Source of the DNA: an uncultured Verrucomicrobia subdivision 3 bacterium
GTDB lineage: Bacteria; Verrucomicrobiota; Verrucomicrobiia; Limisphaerales; UBA11358
Reading direction: 5' to 3'
DNA length: 64,000 nt
Assembly (NCBI GenBank): GCA_903872345.1
Contig: CAIQKM010000065.1
Coordinates: 1 to 64,000 of the forward strand
The translations under genes and the position numbers were made by a program. Under the pieces are notes generated by a model, which was given only the letters and a program-made list of their open reading frames with translations, was not told the DNA's origin and made no database searches. Below are positions 8,306-15,593 of this stretch, in pieces (positions within the stretch are counted from its first letter, which is position 1; every line of letters starts with the position of its first letter).

Positions 8306-9070
8306 ATGGGCGAGAATAATTTTAGACTTTTGGAAGCCCCGATCATTGAGGCGGTGCTGGACATTGATTGCGACATGCCGCCCGGCAGGGAAATTTCAAC
8401 GCTAGAACCAGCGGCGCATGAAAAACTGCGGCCCCAATATACAAAAGTCCGTCGGGTATTCGTCCAGACACATCAGATTGAAACACCGCTGGGCGAAGCA
8501 CCGAAGTTCAAGCTCCACCAAGCCGTTCACGGGTTGCAATTTTTGTCCGAGGACGAAAAGCAACTGGTGCAGTTTCGGGCACAGGGATATTCATTTAACC
8601 GACTGGCCCATTATACCAGCTTGGACGATTATTTGCCGGAGATTGAACGGACGTGGCAGATATTCGTTGCGGTGGCGGCACCGGTGCAAATTCGCAGCCT
8701 GCGGTTGCGCTACATCAATCGCCTCATGCTCCCCATGCCGGAAAAAACGCCGCTCCAACTGGAAGAATACCTAAAAGTCTGTCCGCGCCTGCCGGACGAA
8801 GAAAAATTGACGTTCACCGGTTTTCTTAATCAGCACACCGCCGTTGAGAATGGAACGGGAAATCAGGTTCACATCATCCTGACCAACCAACCCGCCGAAA
8901 ATAAGAAGCTACCCTTAATCCTAGACATTACTGCCGAGAACACCGCGCAGTCCGAGGTTGAAAACTGGCCTTGTCTTCTGGCGCGGATTCAGGCATTAAG
9001 AGTCTTGAAAAACCGAGTGTTTCGCAACACATTGACCGAAAAATGCCTGAACCAGTATCAACAACGCTAG
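8306..9070 (+). CDS. TIGR04255 family protein
   Basis: The 254-residue protein has the layout of the sporadically distributed TIGR04255 family. It has an N-terminal PIIEAVLDIDCD strand and a central LHQAVHGLQFLSEDEKQLVQ segment. Then come FRAQGYSFNRLAHYTSLDDY, a tryptophan-containing helix, and the hallmark LRLRYINRLMLP (about residues 132-143). The biochemical function of the family is not known to me. It starts 8 bases after the DUF3037-type gene and overlaps the following gene by 28 bases, so it belongs to the same transcript. The assignment rests on these motifs and on length. Confidence 0.65.
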   Translation: MGENNFRLLEAPIIEAVLDIDCDMPPGREISTLEPAAHEKLRPQYTKVRRVFVQTHQIETPLGEAPKFKLHQAVHGLQFLSEDEKQLVQFRAQGYSFNRLAHYTSLDDYLPEIERTWQIFVAVAAPVQIRSLRLRYINRLMLPMPEKTPLQLEEYLKVCPRLPDEEKLTFTGFLNQHTAVENGTGNQVHIILTNQPAENKKLPLILDITAENTAQSEVENWPCLLARIQALRVLKNRVFRNTLTEKCLNQYQQR

Positions 9071-9591
9071 GAGTTTGTTGGTTGACTTATGCCGTCTCAC
9101 AGGGCGGAATACGCGGCAGCAGTGCCTACTCCGATGACGCCAAGGCGGTTGGCGTGAAAGTCACCGCAGTAGCCCAGCAATTTGAGCGTTCCCAGGCCCT
9201 TTTTGGGGACAAGGCGGCGGCACTTTCACAATTGCGGGAGATGGCAATTGAATGTGTCGAACCTGGTTGGGATGGCGGCGAAGCGCGCGCGATCAATCCG
9301 CTGGCGATTTCTACCGCCGAAAATTTTATCCGTGCCCTGCCCAATTTTATTCCCCTGCCGGAATTTGCCCCGGAACCGGATGGCTCAATCTCATTGGATT
9401 GGCTTCCATCCCGGCATCGAATGTTTTCCATCAGCGTTGGTACCAACAACCGTCTGGCATATGCGTGGTTGGACGGCACGGACAAAGGCCACGCAGTTGC
9501 GCGTTTTGATGGTGACAAAATTCCACAAAGAATTGTAGAGGGCGTTAACGCAATTTTAAGTCATGGGAATTCTTCTGTCAGGACTGCCTGA
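9043..9591 (+). CDS. hypothetical protein with GWDG motif, partner of TIGR04255 gene
   Basis: I do not recognise a named family. Starting at the ATG at 9043 the protein has 182 residues; an earlier in-frame start at 8971 would run deep into the upstream gene and is less likely. It shows an LSQLREMAIECVEPGWDGGE stretch (GWDG at 75-78), then FIRALPNFIPLPEFAPEPDG and a SISLDWLP strand. A beta-rich end (ISVGTNNRLAYAWLDG) looks like a small self-contained domain. The 28-base overlap with the TIGR04255 gene and the 29-base overlap with the next gene suggest that the three proteins are made together. Confidence 0.6.
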   Translation: MPEPVSTTLGVCWLTYAVSQGGIRGSSAYSDDAKAVGVKVTAVAQQFERSQALFGDKAAALSQLREMAIECVEPGWDGGEARAINPLAISTAENFIRALPNFIPLPEFAPEPDGSISLDWLPSRHRMFSISVGTNNRLAYAWLDGTDKGHAVARFDGDKIPQRIVEGVNAILSHGNSSVRTA

Positions 9592-9973
9592 TATAGTCGG
9601 TAACGAGGAGGAAGTTACTCGGTTTCTGACGCAGAGCAGCCATTACAATTCCACGATGCCCAAACCGGCTGCGTTTCTGCCAGACCCAAAACACCGGAAT
9701 AAATCGGTCTTTCGTTGCGGAGCCAATCCAGAGCGCATCCGCGAGCATTGGGAAAGATCCACAAATTTTCAGCAGACACTAAAAGCGGCTGCCGTCTGTA
9801 AAACTGTTGAAGTCAGGAACGCCGGGGTGGATGTCATTGCTAAGGAACCGCCAGATGCACACGCTAACATTGAAGGCTGGCCTTGGTTGGATAACGATCC
9901 AGAACTTCAAAAAGCCAAGCAAAAGGAAATTGCTTTAGTAATTGCACAAAAAAGTGTCTTGGTGATATTTTAA
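9563..9973 (+). CDS. hypothetical protein, last gene of the five-gene operon
   Basis: This 136-residue protein has no family that I can name. It has EEVTRFLTQSSHYNSTMPKP near the N-terminus and a conserved-looking FLPDPKHRNKSVFRCGANPE segment. A WERSTNFQQTLKAAAVCKT helix and PPDAHANIEGWPWL follow. Histidines, cysteines and charged residues in the middle could form an active or metal site, but no known catalytic signature is visible. The start at 9563 lies 29 bases inside the preceding gene. The reading frame ends at 9973, after which comes a repeat copy and then convergent minus-strand genes. Confidence 0.55.
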   Translation: MGILLSGLPDIVGNEEEVTRFLTQSSHYNSTMPKPAAFLPDPKHRNKSVFRCGANPERIREHWERSTNFQQTLKAAAVCKTVEVRNAGVDVIAKEPPDAHANIEGWPWLDNDPELQKAKQKEIALVIAQKSVLVIF

Positions 9974-10042
9974 TCAGTTCGCAGTTTTATGAAGGGGTCG
10001 GCTTGCTATTGACAAATAGCTGATGGCTTTGGCAAAGGCTCT

Positions 10043-10074
10043 CCCCTCTCTGTGCCCTGCGTTCCATGCGGCCA
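10043..10074. repeat. degenerate CCGCATGGAACGCAGGGCACAGAGAG repeat copy (minus orientation)
   Basis: Read on the minus strand this stretch begins GGCCGCATGGAACGCAGGGC and continues CACAGAGAGG. It is a variant of the repeat at 5991-6020, 50004-50095 and 51667-51698. It lies between the accessory operon and the convergent esterase gene. Confidence 0.4.
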
Positions 10075-10107
10075 AACCAGAATGTCACTTTGCCTGCCAC
10101 CCGATTT

Positions 10108-11019
10108 TCAAAACCGCATGAAGAAATCCCAGGTCTCTTTTGAAATCCAGTTGTCATGGGATCCGGGATCCGTCATGTAATCCGTATGCCCGCCAACGAA
10201 GGAGCCAAACACCACGGGATATTCCTTGGGACAGCCCTTGAACTCCGTCGTGACATGCGTGGGGGTGGTGGCGACGGGTATTTCGGGCAGTTGCGTAACC
10301 CCGTTGTCTTCGAGGTGCGTCAGGACGCAATATTTCCCGCCTTGTTTCCGCTCATCTGAGTGGACATATACGCAGGTGCCGTCCTGGGTGCCGGTGGTGC
10401 TGTAAAACGCCAGGCGTTCGTGCTTGTCGGCGGGAAGATAAATATTCCAATTGGCCGGGGCATAACAGGCAACGGCGCGCAGATCTTTCTGGTATTCTAA
10501 CGAGAGCGAGTAGGTGAACATCGCGCCGAAGCTGAAGCCGCAGCAAAATATGCGGGAAGTGTCCACGTTCAGCCTGTCCTTGAACAGCGCGAGCATGTCG
10601 CCAAAGAAAACATGGTCTTTGTTATCACGCCCCCGCCACGGCATGCCATCCGTGTATCCCTGGGGCGCCACGAAAATGACGGGCACATGATCCCTTTCCG
10701 CGCAGGTCTTGAGTCCGTAAAAATTATTTTCCACCATCGTCTTCATGCTCCCGCCCATCATGTGCATGGCAAAAATCAACCGGCAGGGTTTGTTTTTGTC
10801 ATAATCGGCCGGAATATCAATGGTGTATTTGCGGGTCAGCCCCGCGCTCGTCATCGTGTAGGTTCCGCTTTTGAAATCGCCCAACTCCTTGCCGCAACCG
10901 GCGCTGGGGACAGGGGTGTTCTTCAATCTGTGGGCGGCATCAACGGATGATGATGTCAATGTGCTGCACGAAGTGAACAGTGCCAAAGCAATCACCGCGA
11001 AAGAAATGGGCTTAATCAT
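10108..11019 (-). CDS. CE1-type esterase lipoprotein (feruloyl esterase / LpqC-like)
   Basis: The 303-residue protein begins with a lipoprotein signal peptide (LALFTSC, acylated Cys18), so it is probably anchored in a membrane. It then shows an alpha/beta-hydrolase core. The oxyanion region is LIFAMHMMGG (about 81-90), the nucleophile elbow is CCGFSFGA with Ser163, and a late histidine lies in VGGHTDY (His278). This layout fits carbohydrate esterase family 1 and the polyhydroxybutyrate-depolymerase-like esterases, which cleave acyl or feruloyl esters. The acid residue is not certain; Asp213 in TTGTQDGT is a candidate. It is monocistronic and convergent with the accessory operon. The natural substrate cannot be told from sequence. 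Confidence 0.75.
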   Translation of the reverse strand: MIKPISFAVIALALFTSCSTLTSSSVDAAHRLKNTPVPSAGCGKELGDFKSGTYTMTSAGLTRKYTIDIPADYDKNKPCRLIFAMHMMGGSMKTMVENNFYGLKTCAERDHVPVIFVAPQGYTDGMPWRGRDNKDHVFFGDMLALFKDRLNVDTSRIFCCGFSFGAMFTYSLSLEYQKDLRAVACYAPANWNIYLPADKHERLAFYSTTGTQDGTCVYVHSDERKQGGKYCVLTHLEDNGVTQLPEIPVATTPTHVTTEFKGCPKEYPVVFGSFVGGHTDYMTDPGSHDNWISKETWDFFMRF

Positions 11020-11126
11020 TGGGTTGTCGTGTCTGGTTGCGGGAATGACTTGGCTGGCTGGATATTATACCGATTCTTATGGAACGGCTGGTGCTGTCAA
11101 GCTTGGGTTATTTTACAATCAGACTA

Positions 11127-12842
11127 TCAACTTACCGGCAGCGTGATATGCATGGCCGTGCCCCGGCCCATCCGTGATACAATCCGGATCTGCCCGTGAT
11201 GGGTTTCAATGATGCGCCCGACGATTGCCAGGCCAAAACCATGGCCTTTGGCCTTTGTGGATGTCAGCATGGCCCGGAAGGCGTGTTGCTGTTGTTCCTT
11301 CGTCATGCCGCCGCCGGTATCCTTGAAAACCACTTCCACCTGATTTGTGGGCAGCGAACGCGTAATCACGGTCAGGGTCCCGCCTTCGGTCATGGCTTCC
11401 GCCGCGTTGAGTATCAGATTCAAAAACGCCTGCTCCAGTTGCGGGGCATCGCCGGACACCAGTGGCAGATCCGTTTGCAAATTGCGGATGAGCCGCACGC
11501 GCTGGTTGGCCAGCTTGTGTCGCACCAGCAGGCCCATTTCGTCCACCAGATCATTCAGGTTCACGGGGGCGAACTGGGGCTCCGTGGTCCGGGCAAAATC
11601 CAGGATCTGATCCACGATTTTGTTCAAGTGCTCAATCTTTGATTCAATGATGCGGGCGTCCTTGGAGCGCGGATCACCCTCCTCAAATTTCAGGTTCAAC
11701 GAGTGGTACAGCAACTTCATCACCGTCAGTGGATTGCGGATTTCATGCGCCACTTCCGCCGCCAGCAGTCCCAGTGCCGAGAGCTTTTCGTTCTGGCGCA
11801 ACTGTTCCTCCACATCCACCACCCGTTCGTAGAGCCGCGCCTTTTCAATCGCAATGGCCGACAATTCCGCGAGCGCCGACAGAATCTGGATTTCCTCGTT
11901 GGAAAAGGTGTAGGGCCGGGCCGTGTAAACACTCAAGGCGCCGATGCATTGGCCTGAAAAAATCAGCGGAACGCTCAACAGCGAAACCAGACCTTCGCGC
12001 CGGGCCAGTTCCACATTTTGATAGCGCGTATCGGTCTGCACGTCGGCGACTTGCATCGCTTTTTTCCGTCGCACCACCACGCCGATCAGACTTTCCTGAA
12101 CGCTCAGGCGGGGTTTGTTGACATACGCCTCGCCGGCGCCGTAACTCGCCCGCAGGTCCAGCCATTCACGGGTGTCATTCAGCAGCATCAGCGAGCACAT
12201 CCGTGCGCGCATCAGTTCGCAAGCCTCGCGGGTAATGGCCCGCAACGCCTCATCCACATTCAAGGGCGAATTGATCGTGCGGCTCACCGTCGAAAGCGAT
12301 TGAAACAACATCACTTTCAGCCGCAATTGTTCGTACAGCCACGTATTGTGGATGACGGTGGAAGCCTGGATGGCCAGTTCCTGCAACAACTCCTGGTCAT
12401 CCTCGGAAAAAGCGTCCACCCGGTCCGAATCCACATTGATCACGCCGCGCAGTTCGCCCCGCACTTCCAGCGGCACCGCCAGTTCCGAGCGGACGTCGCG
12501 GCGGATGCTCACGTACCGTTTGTCCTGCGTCACATCGCCCACCCGGGCCACCTTGCCGGTCTGGGCCACCCAGCCCGTCACGCCTTCGCCCACGCGCAGT
12601 TTGAGTCTGCGCGCGGCCGAGGAAAGATTTTGCGCAGCATGAATTTCCAGAAAATTGGTCGAAGGATTGATCAGCGCCAGCGACCCGCTGGATGCGCGCA
12701 TGATCCGCACCGCCTCGCTCACAATGAGTTGCAGCGCCTCCTGCGAATCGAGCGTGGCGTGAATTACGTTGCTCACCTGATACAACAGGTGCAATCGCTC
12801 GCGGCTCGCCTTTAATTTTTGAATCTCGTCGTTCACCGGCAA
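11127..12842 (-). CDS. GAF-domain sensor histidine kinase
   Basis: This 571-residue cytoplasmic sensor kinase has no membrane segments. Order of parts: a coiled N-terminal helix, a first GAF domain (about 25-175; VGEGVTGWVAQTGKVARVGD), and a second GAF domain (about 190-345; VQESLIGVVVRRKKAMQVAD). Next comes a HisKA dimerisation helix with the phospho-acceptor histidine in LLAAEVAHEIRNPLTVMK. The HATPase domain carries N box LNLILNAAEAM, G1 FKDTGGGM and G2 GHGFGLAI. GAF domains usually bind small ligands or sense redox state. No response regulator lies next to it, so it is an orphan kinase in this window. The downstream gene is the esterase, with a 107-bp gap. Confidence 0.9.
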   Translation of the reverse strand: MPVNDEIQKLKASRERLHLLYQVSNVIHATLDSQEALQLIVSEAVRIMRASSGSLALINPSTNFLEIHAAQNLSSAARRLKLRVGEGVTGWVAQTGKVARVGDVTQDKRYVSIRRDVRSELAVPLEVRGELRGVINVDSDRVDAFSEDDQELLQELAIQASTVIHNTWLYEQLRLKVMLFQSLSTVSRTINSPLNVDEALRAITREACELMRARMCSLMLLNDTREWLDLRASYGAGEAYVNKPRLSVQESLIGVVVRRKKAMQVADVQTDTRYQNVELARREGLVSLLSVPLIFSGQCIGALSVYTARPYTFSNEEIQILSALAELSAIAIEKARLYERVVDVEEQLRQNEKLSALGLLAAEVAHEIRNPLTVMKLLYHSLNLKFEEGDPRSKDARIIESKIEHLNKIVDQILDFARTTEPQFAPVNLNDLVDEMGLLVRHKLANQRVRLIRNLQTDLPLVSGDAPQLEQAFLNLILNAAEAMTEGGTLTVITRSLPTNQVEVVFKDTGGGMTKEQQQHAFRAMLTSTKAKGHGFGLAIVGRIIETHHGQIRIVSRMGRGTAMHITLPVS

Positions 12843-12919
12843 ATGGCTGTTGGAATTTTATTCTCCTTAAACGCTCCGCACGCAATCTATGCGCAAATGC
12901 GGCGGATGAGAAATAAAAT

Positions 12920-14047
12920 TTAGCGCACCCGGGTCGTCAGCCAGATGCCCAGCCCGCCAAACAGAATATTCGGCAACCACGCCGCCAGCCAGCCCGGCAG
13001 ATGCCCGCCCATGCCGAGCGAGAGGCTGATGGATTGGATCACAAAAAAACCGAAACAGATAAAAATGCTTCCCGCCACGCCGAAAAACAGATTGCGCCGC
13101 CCCGAAGGCGCGCCAAAGGGAATGGCAATCAGCACCACCACCAGGCAGGTGAACGGCGCCGCCAGCCGGCCGTGAAATTTCGTCAGCACCAAGGATGCCT
13201 GCCGGGTGTGGGCGTATTTCAGATCCGGATGCAGATGCATGTAGTCAAACAAGTCGGCCAGCGGAATGTCCGGCATGCGCGAGCCGCCCACGGACATCAG
13301 CGGCGCGATTTTCACTTCACTGAAGATCTCCCGCGGTGTCTCGGTCAGTTCCGGCAGCACCATTTCATTGGTATGGAAAAGGCGCAATAGCGGCGCCGTC
13401 TGGCCCGCCTGCCGGTAAACGTTCACCTCGGAAAAAAGCCAGTTTCCGTTGGTGTAAACTGCGGACGCCGCCTGCAGCAACTGCCAGGAACCGTCGGCCA
13501 GCATCCAGCTTACCTTAAGTTTGTGTTCCGGCGGGATGGGGCTGTAATCGCCAATGAGCCAAAAATGCCGGTCGCCCCCGCTGTAAAAACTGACGTCGTG
13601 CAGTTTTTTCTGCACCACCATGTCATCGTCTTTTTGCACATGCAGCCGCAGTGTCATCGCCGCCTGCTCGTTGCCATACGGCACGATGACTTCATTCAGT
13701 CCGTACATGCCGGCCGTGGCCGCCAGGCCCACGATGAAATAGGGTGCGCACAGTCGCCAGAGGCTCACTCCCGCCGCCCGTAACGCGGTGATTTCGTTAT
13801 GCTTCGCATGGTGGGTCAGGGCATACAGCAGCGCCAGCAGGAGCGCCATGGGCAGCACCTGTGCCAGAAAGCCGGGCGTGTCCATCGCCACATACGTCAC
13901 GATTTCAAACCCGTGCAACTTGCGTTCCTGGAGTTCCGGCAGCTTGCTAAACACGTCAAAGGCTACCCCGAAAACCATGAAGAAGCCGAGGCAGTAAGCC
14001 AGCGGCGTGAGCAATTCAAGGAACAGATATCGGTCATGCAACCGCAT
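12920..14047 (-). CDS. LptF/LptG family LPS export permease
   Basis: The protein is a YjgP/YjgQ-family permease of the Lpt system, which extracts LPS from the inner membrane with the LptB ATPase and passes it to the periplasmic bridge. I chose the start at 14047, giving 375 residues, because LptF/G proteins begin directly with a segment such as MRLHDRYLFLELLTPLAYCL. A longer frame to 14140 would add 31 polar residues. Membrane helices are visible near residues 10-30, 50-80, 95-120 and three near the C-terminus (about 270-370), with the periplasmic jellyroll between. Only one such permease is present here; the partner gene is not in the window. lptD is about 1.5 kb away on the other strand. 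Confidence 0.87.
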   Translation of the reverse strand: MRLHDRYLFLELLTPLAYCLGFFMVFGVAFDVFSKLPELQERKLHGFEIVTYVAMDTPGFLAQVLPMALLLALLYALTHHAKHNEITALRAAGVSLWRLCAPYFIVGLAATAGMYGLNEVIVPYGNEQAAMTLRLHVQKDDDMVVQKKLHDVSFYSGGDRHFWLIGDYSPIPPEHKLKVSWMLADGSWQLLQAASAVYTNGNWLFSEVNVYRQAGQTAPLLRLFHTNEMVLPELTETPREIFSEVKIAPLMSVGGSRMPDIPLADLFDYMHLHPDLKYAHTRQASLVLTKFHGRLAAPFTCLVVVLIAIPFGAPSGRRNLFFGVAGSIFICFGFFVIQSISLSLGMGGHLPGWLAAWLPNILFGGLGIWLTTRVR

Positions 14048-14153
14048 TCCCCCCAGCTTAACGGGCGCCCGGCGGTTCTGCCATCCGAAACGGTTGCCGG
14101 AAAGCGCTTGCATTTTTGGCCAAACCATATAGTTTCCCATGCCCTTCTGTTAT

Positions 14154-14229
14154 GGGTTGGTAGCTCAGTTGGTAGAGCAGTGCCCTTTTAAGGCATTGGT
14201 CCGGGGTTCGAGTCCCCGCCAACCCACCA
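14154..14229 (+). tRNA. tRNA-Lys (anticodon TTT), CCA encoded
   Basis: The acceptor stem GGGTTGG pairs with CCAACCC. The D arm GCTC...GAGC, the anticodon stem GTGCC/GGCAT (one G-T pair) with loop CTTTTAA, and the T arm CGGGG-TTCGAGT-CCCCG are all intact. The anticodon at loop positions 34-36 is TTT, reading lysine codons. The 3' ACCA is encoded in the DNA. The gene stands alone, divergent from the LptF/G-type gene. Confidence 0.97.
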
Positions 14230-14234
14230 TTTTT

Positions 14235-14262
14235 GCCGGCCGGGGCCACCCGGTGGCCGGCC
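14235..14262. terminator. GC-rich hairpin after tRNA-Lys
   Basis: GGCCACC (14244-14250) and GGTGGCC (14252-14258) pair around one base, and flanking GGCC blocks extend the stem with a two-base bulge. It follows the tRNA by 5 bases but has no T-run after it, so intrinsic termination is uncertain; it may only be a processing or stability stem. The remaining spacer to 14645 shows no supported gene. Confidence 0.35.
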
Positions 14263-14645
14263 ATTTCGTGCTTCGCTTGGGTAAGGCGGTGATATTCAGG
14301 CGCAGGCGGGCATCCCCAGATTTCACCCGGTAATACGTTTTTTGCCCGGACTTTGTCATTTTTAGATTGTCATGACCGGGGTGTTACGAATTTAATGCAC
14401 CGGTTCGATAATGCAGCGGTGAAAACCAACCGCGCCGGCATGCCTGCCGTGCGTATTGGCGCCGCTGACGGACGATGGCGTGGAATAATCAAAATCGGGC
14501 GGATCTCGATGAAAATGGATATGGAAATGAATGCGGCCAAGCGAGCGCGGAAGACATTTCGGCGCGATCCACGTTTAATGCAAGCATTCATTTCTGCTAA
14601 TACTGGCCATTCTCCGTTTGAGTTTTTAAGAAACGAGGGTAGATT

Positions 14646-15518
14646 TTGCACATCAAAGCACTGACGCAAATCAGATTCTGGGGCGTTCGTGGTTCAGTCC
14701 CTTCACCCGGACCGGACACGGTGCGTTATGGCGGCAATACGACCTGTGTTGAAGTCCGGCGCGGCAATGACCTCATAATATTGGATGCCGGCACCGGCCT
14801 GCGCCGCCTGGGCCAGGCGTTGATGGCCAAGAAGGCGGACAGCCGCCGGCTGAATCTCAACCTCCTGATCACCCATACCCATTGGGATCATATTCAGGGG
14901 CTGCCTTTCTTTGCCCCGCTTTACGAAGCCCGCTGGCGGCTGCGCATCTTTGGTTATGAAGGAGCCCGCAAAAGTCTGGTTGCCGCCCTGACCGGCCAGA
15001 TGGAAAGCACCTATTTTCCGGTGCCTTTCTCCCGGCTCCCGGGCAATATCAATATTCAGGAACTGGATAAATTTGACTTCCGCCTCGGCGAATTCCAGAT
15101 ATCCGCCTTGCGCGCGAATCATCCCGGAGTTTGCGTCGGCTACCGGCTCACCACTCCGGAAGGCAAAATCGCCTTTTTCCCCGATACGGAACCGCGCCAG
15201 GGTGGCGATGACCGTGAAATGATTGAGTTTGTCCGCGGCGCGGATGTTCTGATTCTGGATTCACAATACGATTCGGCCGAATACCGGCGCCATACCGGCT
15301 GGGGACATGGCTGTGTGGTTGATTCCGTGCGCCTTGCCATTCAAGCCGGGGTAAAACGGTTGGTGCTCTTTCACCACGATCCCGACCACGATGATCGCAA
15401 GCTGGATGCCTTGTTAAAACATGCCCGTGAACTGGTGACCCAAGCCGGATCCAAGCTGAAAGTGGAGGCCGCCCGCGAAGGCCGGTCCATCAAATTAGCC
15501 GCCAAAACCGCCCGCTGA
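14646..15518 (+). CDS. MBL-fold metallo-hydrolase
   Basis: The 290-residue protein has the metallo-beta-lactamase fold. ITHTHWDHIQGLPFF carries the HxHxDH zinc motif (His77, His79, Asp81, His82), with further ligands likely in the NHPG segment (about 158-161), FPDTE and FHHDPDHDD. The N-terminal IRFWGVRGSVPSPGPDTVRY and GGNTTCVEV pattern is typical of a common bacterial subgroup related to beta-lactamase-like phosphodiesterases. The substrate is unknown. The start is a TTG at 14646; the purine-rich GAGGG eight bases upstream supports it, and no ATG fits the conserved N-terminus. lptD follows after 75 bp on the same strand. Confidence 0.85.
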   Translation: MHIKALTQIRFWGVRGSVPSPGPDTVRYGGNTTCVEVRRGNDLIILDAGTGLRRLGQALMAKKADSRRLNLNLLITHTHWDHIQGLPFFAPLYEARWRLRIFGYEGARKSLVAALTGQMESTYFPVPFSRLPGNINIQELDKFDFRLGEFQISALRANHPGVCVGYRLTTPEGKIAFFPDTEPRQGGDDREMIEFVRGADVLILDSQYDSAEYRRHTGWGHGCVVDSVRLAIQAGVKRLVLFHHDPDHDDRKLDALLKHARELVTQAGSKLKVEAAREGRSIKLAAKTAR

Positions 15519-15593
15519 CCGTCCGTCCGCCGGTCGAAACTCAGAAAAGTCGCTTGGCAGTGGCGGCTCATTCTGTTTTATTGGCCCCGCTTG

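Noticed and set aside
14353-14664. Plus-strand 103-codon frame before the MBL-fold gene
   Set aside because: It overlaps the MBL start, lacks family features, and the composition looks noncoding.
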